Assembly: GCA_024276695.1 (NCBI GenBank)
Contig: JAJRWR010000030.1
Span: 1 to 35,190 of the forward strand
DNA from: an archaeon
GTDB lineage: Archaea; Thermoproteota; Nitrososphaeria; Nitrososphaerales; Nitrosopumilaceae
Reading direction: 5' to 3'
Length of the DNA stretch: 35,190 bases
Part shown: in pieces, positions 17,162-25,635 of the stretch
Layout of the letters: the number at the start of each line of letters is the position of its first letter
How positions within the stretch are numbered: the stretch's first letter is position 1
Program-made: the position numbers and the translations under genes
The notes under the pieces: generated by a model
The model's input: only the letters and a program-made list of their open reading frames with translations
Told to the model about the DNA's origin: nothing
Database searches by the model: none

Positions 17162-17947
17162 TTAAAATGGTTTATTTACTTCACGCGTAAACACATAGCT
17201 TGCAAGTGCAACCATTGCAAGTACAAATGCCACCAAAATTCCGAGGCTCAAAATTATTGGAATGTCACCTTCTGAAACCCCTGTCATCAATTCTCTAACC
17301 AGTAAAACAGTATAAGTTACGGGATTTAGTTTTGCAATGACTGCTAGCCAATCAGGGAGTAACTCTAACGGGAATAATGCAGGACTTAACATGAATAATG
17401 GCATTCCAAGAAAATTGATCATTCCCCAGAAAGTTTCTTGAGACTTTGCAGTAGCTGCAATCATTACAGAAATTCCAGAGAATCCTAATGAAAATAAAAT
17501 GACTATTGCCATGATTGGCACAATCATGATTGGATTTGGGAAGTTAACACCTATTGCCAGAGCAATTCCCAAGATCAAACTTGCTTGTAATGCAGCAATT
17601 AAAGAGATTGCAGACATTTTTCCTAAAGCAATTGCAGAACGAGAAATTGGAGAAGACAATGCTTTATTCATAAAGCCATACCTTCTATCCCACAAAGTAT
17701 TCACACCACCAAAAATACTAGTGAAAATTGCAGTAAGAATAATGACGCCAGGTGCCATAAATTCAATGTATTCACCTTCAAATCCGACGGATTGAATTAA
17801 AGGTTGAGTTCCAGAAAATGTATTTCCGATAACAATAATCCAAATTGCAGGTTGAATTAATCGAATTAAAACTCCACTACGGGATTTTTTGTATCTTTTT
17901 AATTCCCTCCAAAAAATTGTATACGTATCATATAACAAAGTGTTCAT
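17162..17947 (-). CDS. ABC-2 type transporter permease (DrrB-like)
   Basis: A 261-aa membrane protein with six predicted helices and the ABC-2 family core, including NTLWDRRYGFMNKALSSPIS after helix 2 and the FFLG-like segment around MINFLGMPLFMLSPALFPLE. It would form the export channel for the ATPase encoded immediately upstream, whose stop overlaps this start by 4 bp. Substrate is unknown; DrrAB-type exporters move lipophilic molecules, antibiotics or polysaccharide precursors. Confidence 0.88.
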   Translation of the reverse strand: MNTLLYDTYTIFWRELKRYKKSRSGVLIRLIQPAIWIIVIGNTFSGTQPLIQSVGFEGEYIEFMAPGVIILTAIFTSIFGGVNTLWDRRYGFMNKALSSPISRSAIALGKMSAISLIAALQASLILGIALAIGVNFPNPIMIVPIMAIVILFSLGFSGISVMIAATAKSQETFWGMINFLGMPLFMLSPALFPLELLPDWLAVIAKLNPVTYTVLLVRELMTGVSEGDIPIILSLGILVAFVLAMVALASYVFTREVNKPF

Positions 17948-18963
17948 GCACGTAACCTTTTCATCTTTGCATGTTCACGTTTTCTATTAAATCCTGAATC
18001 ATCACCTTTGATTTCATGTCCAGTATAAGAAATGAAAACATCATCAAGTGTTGGTTGGGTTAAAGAAATTGATTTGATTTTGATTTTAAGATCTGAGGAA
18101 ATTTGAAAAATTTTTGGAATTATTTCAGTTCCATGAGATGCAAACAAGGTAAGTTTAGTTCCATCTTCATTAATTTTCTTTACAAATTCAATTTTCCTAA
18201 TATCTGACAAGAAAGAATCATGATTTTCACCATCACCAATTAGAATAGAAATAACCTCATTACCCATTGCATTTTTCATGTTTTCAGGAGAGTCAATCAC
18301 CTGAATTTTTCCACCATCAATAATACCGACCCTATCACATAGCTGGTCTGCCTCCTCCATGTAGTGTGTAGAGACAAAAATAGTCATATTAAATTCAGTA
18401 TGAATTTTCTTGATATATTCCCAAATTTTTCTACGAGTTTGAATATCTAATCCAACTGTAGGCTCGTCAAGAAACAATACTTTTGGTCGATGTAGCAATC
18501 CACCTGCAATATCCAATCTTTTTCTCATGCCACCAGAATATGTTACAACAGCTTGATCTTGTTTATCAACAAGTTCAATTAATTCCAAAACTTCATCAAT
18601 TCTTTTTTTGATTTCATTTTTTGGAATGTGATTTAGCTTTGCTTGTAACAGGAGATTTTCTCTTCCTGTTAGATATTCATCAACTGTTGATTCTTGTTGA
18701 ACATAACCAATATTTTCTCTTACTTTTTTTGGGTTTGCAGTCACATCAAATCCAGAAATCAGAGCTTCTCCAGATGTTGGTTTCAATAAAGTCGTTAAAA
18801 TCATCATGGTAGTACTTTTTCCAGCACCATTAGGTCCCAAGAAACCAAAAATCTCCCCTTTTTCAACTGAAAATGAAATGTCATTTACTGCAATTACATC
18901 ACCGAACGATTTGGTAAGGGATTTTGTCTCTATCGAATACAACACATTGATCGCATTTGCCAA
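17944..18963 (-). CDS. ABC transporter ATPase (DrrA/CcmA-type)
   Basis: A 339-aa ATPase. Walker A GPNGAGKS begins at residue 43, the signature motif is YSGGMRKRLDIAGGL, Walker B is VLFLDEPTVGLD, and the switch histidine is in VSTHYMEEADQLCDR. A C-terminal domain of about 100 residues follows, as in daunorubicin-resistance (DrrA) proteins. It pairs with the ABC-2 permease by a 4-bp overlap. The secreted RTX-like protein nearby should not be linked to it: RTX export uses a different (type 1) exporter. Confidence 0.92.
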   Translation of the reverse strand: MANAINVLYSIETKSLTKSFGDVIAVNDISFSVEKGEIFGFLGPNGAGKSTTMMILTTLLKPTSGEALISGFDVTANPKKVRENIGYVQQESTVDEYLTGRENLLLQAKLNHIPKNEIKKRIDEVLELIELVDKQDQAVVTYSGGMRKRLDIAGGLLHRPKVLFLDEPTVGLDIQTRRKIWEYIKKIHTEFNMTIFVSTHYMEEADQLCDRVGIIDGGKIQVIDSPENMKNAMGNEVISILIGDGENHDSFLSDIRKIEFVKKINEDGTKLTLFASHGTEIIPKIFQISSDLKIKIKSISLTQPTLDDVFISYTGHEIKGDDSGFNRKREHAKMKRLRA

Positions 18964-19075
18964 TTATAAATTGCTAATCAATCGAATTTTGGATTAGTTT
19001 CTAGATTAATTCCTAAAAAATACAAGAATGAAAACACATACCATCATAATCGTAGGAGAATTATGCATTTGTTAA

Positions 19076-19093
19076 GTAAAAAAAGAAAAGGAT
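19076..19093 (-). terminator. T-rich 3' end after the small membrane protein gene
   Basis: Just downstream of the stop codon the minus strand carries TCCTTTTCTTTTTTTAC, a typical archaeal U-rich stop site. Assigned by composition only. Confidence 0.35.
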
Positions 19094-19100
19094 AGATAAG

Positions 19101-19580
19101 TTAGTTTTTCCTTAGTTTTCCTATTTTGTAGATAAGAAATCCAGAAAATCCAATTGCTGCAATCTGTAAGATCTTTGCAACAGTATCAGTGATTCCTACA
19201 TCTGTTTGTAATCCTGTGATTAGGAGATCTACGGTTCTAGTAAGAATATAGAATACTACCATTGCTAAAGAACCAATTAAAGATATTACGTATGGTTTTC
19301 TACTAACATGTTTCTTGTGTATCATCCATCCACTTACTGGAATATATGCAAGACCAACTAGTGAGAAAAATGCGGCCTCGTGTAATTCAGTTTCTTCACC
19401 TCTTTTCACTTCAAGGCCCTCATTTTCGTCATTATCTAGGATCATTTTGTTTTCTTCGTCAGAATCTTCTTCGTTAGCTTCCTCATATGCTGCATCAAAA
19501 TAAACAGTACTTGCAGTTAACATCAAGATAACTAGTGCAAAGATTGCTATTCGTGTAGTTTTCATTTTATTAATATTCAA
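19101..19580 (-). CDS. small membrane protein with acidic extracellular loop
   Basis: A 159-aa protein of unknown function. A signal-anchor (residues ~9-27) is followed by a very acidic stretch rich in Glu/Asp to residue ~60. Three hydrophobic helices then occur around FFSLVGLAYIPVSGWMI, VISLIGSLAMVVFYIL and IAAIGFSGFLIYKIG. It is a single gene with 100-140 bp on either side. No catalytic motif is visible. Confidence 0.6.
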   Translation of the reverse strand: MNINKMKTTRIAIFALVILMLTASTVYFDAAYEEANEEDSDEENKMILDNDENEGLEVKRGEETELHEAAFFSLVGLAYIPVSGWMIHKKHVSRKPYVISLIGSLAMVVFYILTRTVDLLITGLQTDVGITDTVAKILQIAAIGFSGFLIYKIGKLRKN

Positions 19581-19685
19581 AATTTAAAATAGTATATTAC
19601 AAATGTGAGACAATCACCTAAATGAAAATTAAAATATAATCAAAAACATGGCTGAAAAAATACAATAATTAGATACTTGTACTAG

Positions 19686-19880
19686 TTATTTTTTCTTTAT
19701 GATTGTAACAAAGAATAAAATTAAAATTATCAAAAAGATAAAAGAACTTATTATTTCAGATTCTATATCTTCAAACCAATCAAATGTTTCTTCAGTATAT
19801 TCAAAAAAGAGATTAATTGAGAACAATCCAAATGCACCAGCTGCAAAAAGAATTTTTTTCCAAACCCTTCTTGTTGCCAT
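19686..19880 (-). CDS. small two-helix membrane ORF, possibly chimeric with transposase remnant
   Basis: A 64-aa frame with two hydrophobic segments (KILFAAGAFGLFSINLFF and SSFIFLIILILFFVTII) separated by an acidic EETFDWFEDIESE stretch. Its first residues (ATRRVWKKI) look like the out-of-frame continuation of the truncated IS5-type transposase. The true gene may therefore start further in, or the frame may have arisen at the decayed element's edge. No function can be given. Confidence 0.3.
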   Translation of the reverse strand: MATRRVWKKILFAAGAFGLFSINLFFEYTEETFDWFEDIESEIISSFIFLIILILFFVTIIKKK

Positions 19881-20080
19881 TTGTTTAATCTCCTGTTTGC
19901 AGTAGAATCATCACCATACTTTTTTGGCATCTCACTCCATCTGCATCCAGCAATCAAAACGTAAATGATTCCATTAATTGTTGTGCGGCCATCACTTCTA
20001 GGTCTTCCAGTACTGGCATGTTTCGGAAGATGTGATTCTATAATGTTCCATTGCTTGTCTGATAATTCTTGGTATTTCAT
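19763..20080 (-). pseudogene. IS5-family transposase, N-terminal remnant with frameshift
   Basis: The first ~72 residues read as the N-terminal helical domain of IS5-type transposases: LSDKQWNIIESHLP, TGRPRSDGRTTINGIIYVL, then AGCRWSEMPKKYG and the RRLNKWQQEG segment. After residue 72 homology continues in another frame (VWKKI) as if one G had been lost from the run at 19865-19867. The DDE catalytic domain is missing altogether, so the element is dead. No clear terminal inverted repeats were found by eye. Confidence 0.75.
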
Positions 20081-20318
20081 GGAATGGGTTTTGCATCAAT
20101 ACAAATAGATCCAAATGATTTCTATTTTTTTACTAAATGATCAGTTTTGAGATGAGTTGCAAGTAAAGACAAAGATGATCCAGATTAGAAAAAATAATCC
20201 GTTCCTGAATTGGCACATAGCTAGAAAGATGTATGTAAATTAGCTACTTAGAAATTGCCAAGTACGGATTTAGCCGATCCTCATAAAAAATTTAAAGACC
20301 AAATAATGAAATCAGTAC
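20081..20318. other. intergenic stretch without recognised features
   Basis: AT-rich, between the transposase remnant and the mini zinc ribbon. No gene, tRNA or clear repeat was seen apart from the TATA-like element at 20291-20296 assigned to the mini zinc ribbon. Confidence 0.4.
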
Positions 20319-20417
20319 ATGAAAGGATTATGTCAAAAATGTCACTCATCAAATGTAGATGTAACAGTTCTAGAAGGGATTCCAGTCTGCGAGATATGTT
20401 CTAAAAAAACAGAGTAA
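20319..20417 (+). CDS. mini zinc-ribbon protein (32 aa)
   Basis: A 32-aa ORF with ATG start that reads KGLCQKCHSSNVDVTVLEG then VCEICSKKTE. Two C-x2-C pairs separated by 16 residues make a minimal zinc ribbon. A TTTAAA element at 20291-20296 lies about 26 bp before the ATG, which fits a leaderless archaeal transcript and supports that the gene is real. A paralogue of the same design is at 30469-30576. Function unknown; nucleic-acid or protein binding is plausible for such ribbons. Confidence 0.6.
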   Translation: MKGLCQKCHSSNVDVTVLEGIPVCEICSKKTE

Positions 20418-20453
20418 TCAAAAAAGATTATTTTAAAAAAGAAGATTAAAGAA

Positions 20454-20906
20454 TTATTCAATAGATTTGAATTCTTCTTTGGTCATTCTTAGAATGACTT
20501 TTTCGCCTATCCCCCAAATTTCAGATTTAGATAGGATTTTTGAATGCATTAAACCATCAGATACTTCAATTGATTCCAATTCATTGGTATCAGGATTCCT
20601 ATGTAATCGCTTTACTTTACCAATTTTATGACGATCAATATCAGTTACGGGAATTCCAGTTCTTACAGGAGGTCTACTAAGAAGCAGCGTTTCCTCAGAA
20701 AACCTGTCAATGTAATCTTCGGATAGAAAATAGTCCTTGTTGAATCCCTGATGAATAGTTACGCCAGATACGGCAAGTGTGTCTTGGTTTATGTGAATGT
20801 GTTTGACTTTACCATATTCGATACCCTCTCTATCGATTACTTTTTTTCCAGTAAAAGTATCTGCTGTGGCTATGTTTGTAGGCATTCCTTCTAGTTTTAC
20901 TGACAT
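20454..20906 (-). CDS. PRC-barrel domain protein
   Basis: A 150-aa protein with two PRC-barrel-like repeats: GKKVIDREGIEYGKVKHIHI near the N-terminus and GIPVTDIDRHKIGKVKRLHR in the second half, each followed by strands. PRC barrels occur in ribosome maturation (RimM), photosynthetic H subunits and small archaeal proteins that bind partner proteins. The start was set at 20906 because the longer frame to 21026 would overlap the divergent gene and adds an unlike sequence. Only 2 bp separate its start from the first possible start of the divergent gene. Confidence 0.75.
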   Translation of the reverse strand: MSVKLEGMPTNIATADTFTGKKVIDREGIEYGKVKHIHINQDTLAVSGVTIHQGFNKDYFLSEDYIDRFSEETLLLSRPPVRTGIPVTDIDRHKIGKVKRLHRNPDTNELESIEVSDGLMHSKILSKSEIWGIGEKVILRMTKEEFKSIE

Positions 20907-20908
20907 AT

Positions 20909-21313
20909 ATGAAAATCCTAGGATTTGCTTATCACAACAAATATCAGAAATTTCTATCAATGGGGTTAAATTACTTGACTGTAAAAAAATCACGCATGGA
21001 AATAAAAGGGAATTTGTTTTGTCCAATTCTTATCACAAAGGGAAGAAAGACAGGTAGGGAGCACAGAGTTATGCTCCGAGCAGTTAATCATAATGGGAAA
21101 ATTTACTTTTCAAGACATAAACCTGATGGAGATTGGTTTCAAAATGCATTGGCAAATCCCCTAGTCAAAATACAATACAATGATTCTATTTTCATAGGAA
21201 ATGCAAAACAAGTTACAGATGATAAACTAAATGAAGAAATTTCTCTTTTGAAATATACAGAAGAAGAAAGAGCTAAAGAAAAAAGAGTGTCAATTGAAAT
21301 TACATTAGAATGA
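20909..21313 (+). CDS. Ddn-like split-barrel (F420/flavin-dependent oxidoreductase family) protein
   Basis: A 134-aa protein resembling the deazaflavin-dependent nitroreductase (Ddn/DUF385) family. The ITKGRKTGREHRVMLRAV segment corresponds to the family TxGRKSG..R.VPL motif, and DWFQNALANPLVKIQYND to its W-x-NL-x-ANP-x-V segment. Proteins of this family bind F420 or related cofactors; the archaeon would have F420 (established for the group). The annotated start at 20909 is only 2 bp from the divergent PRC-barrel start. An ATG at 20960 (MGLNYLTV) is an alternative that leaves room for promoters. Confidence 0.6.
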   Translation: MKILGFAYHNKYQKFLSMGLNYLTVKKSRMEIKGNLFCPILITKGRKTGREHRVMLRAVNHNGKIYFSRHKPDGDWFQNALANPLVKIQYNDSIFIGNAKQVTDDKLNEEISLLKYTEEERAKEKRVSIEITLE

Positions 21314-21314
21314 A

Positions 21315-22042
21315 TTAATTAAATTTAAATTTCCACAAATAATATGCAGTGATTCCACCTAGAATCACAGTAATAATTAGAAAAGGTAAAAACAAATCAG
21401 AGTTTACAGAAATTTCAGAATTAACCATAGTTTCTGTAACGTTCAAACTGTATTGAGCAGCATCTCGAGATTCAGATTCTGCAATCATAGGTGCAGGAAG
21501 TGAACGTATAGATTCGTCAATTGGGAAAGACTGTATGCTCTTTGCAGACTCTTCAATTGAAGGAAGATCTCCGCCTGTAAAATCATTGACATTTATTGTT
21601 TTATTTTTAAATTGAGATAATGAAAGTAATCCGAAAATGCCAGTTGCAATTCCTAGTCCCGCAACTTTGTAAATATGTCTAAATGAGCGAACAAGTAACT
21701 TGCTTTCTTTAGTTTTCTTTGAGAGTTTTGGAGGAACAATCACAATACTAAATTTTGTTGCAGTGTAAACTTTCATGTCTTGAGATTTTGAGTTTTTCTC
21801 AATTTTGGATATCTTGACAATTCCCAAATTTTGGAGTTTGATCAAGTGGTATTTTACCAACTGTAGAGAAATGCCAGTTTTTGAGCAATTTGATTTGCGG
21901 TTAATTCCTCATTGAAGAGTAATTGCAGGATTTCACGACTAGAATCATTTGTAAATAATTCACCAAATGACTTTATCTTATCATCATCAGTTGCAAGAAT
22001 TTTTATTTTTTCAGTTAATTCATCAGCATCATCATTAGACAT
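21315..22042 (-). pseudogene. membrane-anchored HTH regulator, interrupted by one-base frameshift
   Basis: Two overlapping frames together make one protein of about 236 aa. The first (from 22042) has the sequence up to TANQIAQK; the second (from 21860) continues VKYHLIKLQNLGIVKIS, the recognition helix and wing of an ArsR-like HTH. A single A missing from the minus-strand run (T5 at 21878-21882 on the plus strand) would restore KTGISLQLVKYHL. After a basic linker come a membrane helix (VAGLGIATGIFGLLSL), an external segment and a second helix at the C-terminus. It is divergent from the beta-propeller surface protein. Either a broken gene, a phase-variable gene, or a sequencing error. Confidence 0.75.
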
Positions 22043-22161
22043 TGAACATGATAATAGAAATCCAACTTATGTAAGTTGTTTGGTGAAATTGAAATTTCAC
22101 TAATCCTTTTATCACAAACCATCAAGGAATAGCAATCATTAAAACTGATGATTTAAAAAAG

Positions 22162-24417
22162 ATGATAAAAATGAGTTCAAAAATAATAATCGCAATAGCC
22201 ATCTCGGTAATAGTTACAGCAGGAATTATGTATGTGATGGATACGGATAAACAGCCACAAATTGTACAAACGCCAAATCCAGAAATTATCTATGTCAGCA
22301 AAATATCAGAATATTTTGAGGGTACAAACGAAATAAAGAAAATCTCATCACAACAAGAATTACAAAATATTTTAGAAGCATCTTCATCAGGTGGTAGGAG
22401 TTTTGATCCAATGGTGTTTAGAAATTTTGCAGATGGCTCAGGAATATTTGAGACTGTAGAATCCACAGGAATGCCAGTTCCCTCAGTGGAACCAATGCCA
22501 ACAGATGGAGTATCCAAACTAGAATCTGGAGGGACTGATTATTCAACTACCAATGTTCAAGTTGCAAATGTGGATGAACCAGACTATCTCAAAAATGATT
22601 CAAAATACGTATACATTGTATCACAAAATACACTTTCAATAATTGATGCATATCCGGCAGAAAACGCAAAATCAATTCTTAAAATTGCACTAGACGTTGA
22701 ATCACAACATATTCAAAATATGTTCCTAAAGGATGACAGACTAGTCATATTTTACAATGGGCAAAGTGACGATGAGATAATACCACAGTTTGACTTTGTT
22801 CCAAGACGCTCTTACAGTTCTGTCACTCATGCACTAATTGTGGATGTATCAGATAAAAAAAATCCAACTATTCTCAAAGACTATTCCATTGATGGTCACT
22901 TTAGAGATGCAAGAATGATTGGGGATTATGCATACTTTGTAACAAACAGCAATGTAGACCGTCAATATCCAAGATTGCCAGCAATCATGGAGGGTTCAGT
23001 TAGAATCATGACTCCAGAAGCATTTTACTTTGACAATGTAGAGCAGTTTTCAAACTTTAACACATTAACTGCAATCAACATTTTTGATAATACAATAAAT
23101 TCAGAAACATTCCTTATGGGATACACTGGATCATTTTATGTTTCAAAAGACAACTTTTACTTGACTTATCAACAAAATATGCCGTATGGGTTTTATGAAA
23201 ATTCATCAAGAGATAGATTCTTTGATGTAATAGTACCGCTATTACCAAAAAATATTCAAGATAAGATAAAGACAATCGAGAATTCAGAATGGGAGAGTGC
23301 ATCATCACAATGGAATACAATTTCAGAACTAATGCAAAAATCATACAATGAAATGAACAAAAATGATAAAGAGGTATTGTTTGATAAAATTAAGAGTGCT
23401 CTAAATGAATATGACAGAAAAATTCAAGAAGATACAAGAAAGACAATAATTCACAAAATATCAATTGATGAAGATAAAATTGAATATGTTGCAAAAGGTA
23501 CAGTTCCAGGCATATTACTAAATCAATTCGCCATGGATGAAAACGGAGACAGATTTAGAGTTGCCACTACTACCGAAATTTATACTCAATACGAAGGAAC
23601 AGTTCGCTCAAATGCAGTATATGTGTTAGATGAGCAATTAGAGATAGTTGGAGAATTAGAAGAGATTGCACCTGAAGAGAGCATCTTTTCTGCCAGATTC
23701 ATGGGAGATAGACTATACTTGGTAACATTCCAACAAATCGATCCATTCTTTGTAATTGATTTGTCATCAGACACTCCTAAAATTCTAGGAGAATTGAAAA
23801 TTCCAGGATTTTCAAACTATTTGCATCCATATGATGAGGAACATGTAATCGGAGTGGGTAGAGATACCAAAGAAATTGGGGATGGAAGGGTTCAGCAGTT
23901 GGGAATCAAAATAGCATTATTCAATGTGGCAGATGTAAGTAACCCAAAGGTTGTAGATGATATAGTTATTGGAGATAGTTCCACTCAATCAGAAGCACTA
24001 TACAATCACAAAGCATTTTTCTTTGATAAATCAAGAGAGGTATTATCAATTCCAATTAGTGGAGATACTGAAAGTCTAGATAGTGCAAGTTCAAAGATGT
24101 TTGCACCAGAGTATAATCGCTGGAGTGGATTTTATGTATTTGATTTGAATAAATCAGATGGAATTAACACCAAAGGAACAGTTACTCATTCTGACAGTGA
24201 TTCACGATATTATGGAATGAACAATGCAAGAACATTTTACATTGAGAATGTATTGTATACCGCATCACAAGGATATCTAAAGATGAATTCCTTTGATGAG
24301 TTAGAGGAAATCAATTCAATAAAACTTGAAAAAACTGGCAAGTTTATTGAATACTTTGAAGTAGAAGAGTCACCAATACAATTAGAAGCAGTTTCAGAAC
24401 CAGATATGATGCCTTAG
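22162..24417 (+). CDS. secreted or membrane-anchored beta-propeller protein (Beta_propel family)
   Basis: A 751-aa protein with an N-terminal membrane anchor or signal (IIIAIAISVIVTAGIMYV). A conserved core begins at YSTTNVQVANVDEPDYLKND, which is the hallmark of the archaeal/bacterial Beta_propel (PF09826) family. Repeated blade-like strands such as RLVIFYNG, YAYFVTNS, DRLYLVTF follow to the C-terminus. Function of the family is unknown; it is extracellular. The divergent gene, 119 bp away, is a membrane-anchored HTH protein, suggesting a sensor-regulator with its surface partner (inference). A second ATG at 22171 is an equally good start. Confidence 0.82.
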   Translation: MIKMSSKIIIAIAISVIVTAGIMYVMDTDKQPQIVQTPNPEIIYVSKISEYFEGTNEIKKISSQQELQNILEASSSGGRSFDPMVFRNFADGSGIFETVESTGMPVPSVEPMPTDGVSKLESGGTDYSTTNVQVANVDEPDYLKNDSKYVYIVSQNTLSIIDAYPAENAKSILKIALDVESQHIQNMFLKDDRLVIFYNGQSDDEIIPQFDFVPRRSYSSVTHALIVDVSDKKNPTILKDYSIDGHFRDARMIGDYAYFVTNSNVDRQYPRLPAIMEGSVRIMTPEAFYFDNVEQFSNFNTLTAINIFDNTINSETFLMGYTGSFYVSKDNFYLTYQQNMPYGFYENSSRDRFFDVIVPLLPKNIQDKIKTIENSEWESASSQWNTISELMQKSYNEMNKNDKEVLFDKIKSALNEYDRKIQEDTRKTIIHKISIDEDKIEYVAKGTVPGILLNQFAMDENGDRFRVATTTEIYTQYEGTVRSNAVYVLDEQLEIVGELEEIAPEESIFSARFMGDRLYLVTFQQIDPFFVIDLSSDTPKILGELKIPGFSNYLHPYDEEHVIGVGRDTKEIGDGRVQQLGIKIALFNVADVSNPKVVDDIVIGDSSTQSEALYNHKAFFFDKSREVLSIPISGDTESLDSASSKMFAPEYNRWSGFYVFDLNKSDGINTKGTVTHSDSDSRYYGMNNARTFYIENVLYTASQGYLKMNSFDELEEINSIKLEKTGKFIEYFEVEESPIQLEAVSEPDMMP

Positions 24418-24421
24418 AAAA

Positions 24422-25066
24422 TTAAACCAAATGAACTATTGTTGTGTGTCCTCGTCTATCAATTTCAATATCATTTTCAACTTCACTAACAGTTACAGTA
24501 AATGAAATTACATCACGCGGTTTGGCATTTTCTGCATGAAGTTTCAAGTTAAGATCAAGCATTTCAAATTCAGATGTAGGCAAATTGGATTGATCCAAAT
24601 ATGCATCACAAGTAGACTCTATTCTAAATCGGTCATCTTTAAAGTGAAATCCAAGCTTCATTTTTCTTCCCGGTCTTCCAGCAGCCTTTACATTTACATC
24701 AATAATTCCAGGCTTTGTTTCAGTATAGCTTGATTTTCGGTTTACAAAAACGCCAATATCAAATGGTTTGCCAGCAGTGAATTCGGCCATCTTTTGGATT
24801 CCATCATTCATAACTACATCTATTGCTTTGATTGATTGTGGGACTTTTGCAATCCATTCATTTGTTCTAGTTATAGTAGCATGGATTCCAGCACGTCTTC
24901 GTTTATCCTCATCTTCAGGCAATTTGTAATAATCAACCCAGGCTTCATAATCATGAGAAATGTCTTTGATAAAATCAATGCAAGTTCGCCTGTAATCATC
25001 TACATTATCAGTTCTTAGTGAAGCATCATCTGTTCTCATACCATCATAATCCATGGGCATTGCCAT
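24422..25066 (-). CDS. conserved hypothetical protein (214 aa)
   Basis: Function not recognised. The protein is soluble, with helical residues ~20-110 (including WVDYYKLPEDEDKRRRAG) and a beta-rich C-terminal half (GVFVNRKSSYTETKPGIIDV, then KLGFHFKDDRFRIEST). No signal peptide or membrane helix is present. It is convergent with the beta-propeller gene (4-bp gap) and divergent from the 159-aa gene at 25148, sharing an 81-bp promoter region with it. Confidence 0.55.
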   Translation of the reverse strand: MAMPMDYDGMRTDDASLRTDNVDDYRRTCIDFIKDISHDYEAWVDYYKLPEDEDKRRRAGIHATITRTNEWIAKVPQSIKAIDVVMNDGIQKMAEFTAGKPFDIGVFVNRKSSYTETKPGIIDVNVKAAGRPGRKMKLGFHFKDDRFRIESTCDAYLDQSNLPTSEFEMLDLNLKLHAENAKPRDVISFTVTVSEVENDIEIDRRGHTTIVHLV

Positions 25067-25110
25067 ATTCTAGACTAATCAAAGTTCTAAAAAAACTAAT
25101 CTTGGCTGAA

Positions 25111-25127
25111 ATTAATGATTATAATAG
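25111..25127 (+). promoter_or_regulatory. TATA box deciding the start of the 159-aa gene
   Basis: ATTATAATAG-type sequence centred near 25122 lies 26 bp before the ATG at 25148. This is the spacing of a leaderless archaeal transcript and argues against the upstream ATG at 25115, which would lie inside the promoter. Confidence 0.5.
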
Positions 25128-25147
25128 GAATTTTTCAAAGATCAATT

Positions 25148-25627
25148 ATGATATTTTCAGAATTGGTTGCAGACTTGCAAAACGGTCTAAAAAAAGACCT
25201 AGCACAAATTAGATTTCTTTTAAAGAAAAACCCAGCAATGGCATATACAAGAATTGTAGAAATTGGTAAAGAAGTTGGAAAAATGTACAATATCAAACTA
25301 ATTGTAAATTTTCCAAAACAAGGTAAAATAGAAGAATTTGAAATGTATGGAAAACGAGATTTGAGTTTAATTATAGATTACGACAGAAAGAGATTTCCGA
25401 TAGATAGAGAAATTATCAAACAAAAAGCATTAGAAATGTTAGGAGACGTCAAAACAGAGGATGCTTACATGTATGAAAATAAAGAAGGAGTAAGGGTATT
25501 TACAGATAATTGGAAAATAGACATCTTGCCACATTCAGTTCACATATGGACAGAATTTAATGATAAGGTGACAGCATTTTGTGATTGGTTAATGGAAAAT
25601 GCTTACGAGATGAAAAAGAAGGAATAG
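25148..25627 (+). CDS. conserved hypothetical protein (159 aa)
   Basis: Function not recognised. A helical N-terminus (residues ~5-55) includes NGLKKDLAQIRFLLKK and the conserved-looking MAYTRIVEIGKEVGKMY. It is followed by alternating strands and helices ending in the tryptophan-rich HSVHIWTEFNDKVTAFCDWL. No signal peptide or transmembrane helix. The start at 25148 was chosen over 25115 from the TATA spacing. Probably a lineage-specific soluble protein. Confidence 0.55.
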   Translation: MIFSELVADLQNGLKKDLAQIRFLLKKNPAMAYTRIVEIGKEVGKMYNIKLIVNFPKQGKIEEFEMYGKRDLSLIIDYDRKRFPIDREIIKQKALEMLGDVKTEDAYMYENKEGVRVFTDNWKIDILPHSVHIWTEFNDKVTAFCDWLMENAYEMKKKE

Positions 25628-25635
25628 TTTTAAAA

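Noticed and set aside
17162-18963. Type 1 secretion exporter for the RTX-like protein
   Set aside because: The ATPase is DrrA-like and the permease is ABC-2; no fused exporter or membrane-fusion protein is present, and the RTX-like protein has a Sec signal.
20907-21026. N-terminal extension of the PRC-barrel protein to 21026
   Set aside because: The extra 40 residues lie entirely over the divergent Ddn-like gene and do not look like a PRC-barrel; the ATG at 20906 is the natural start.
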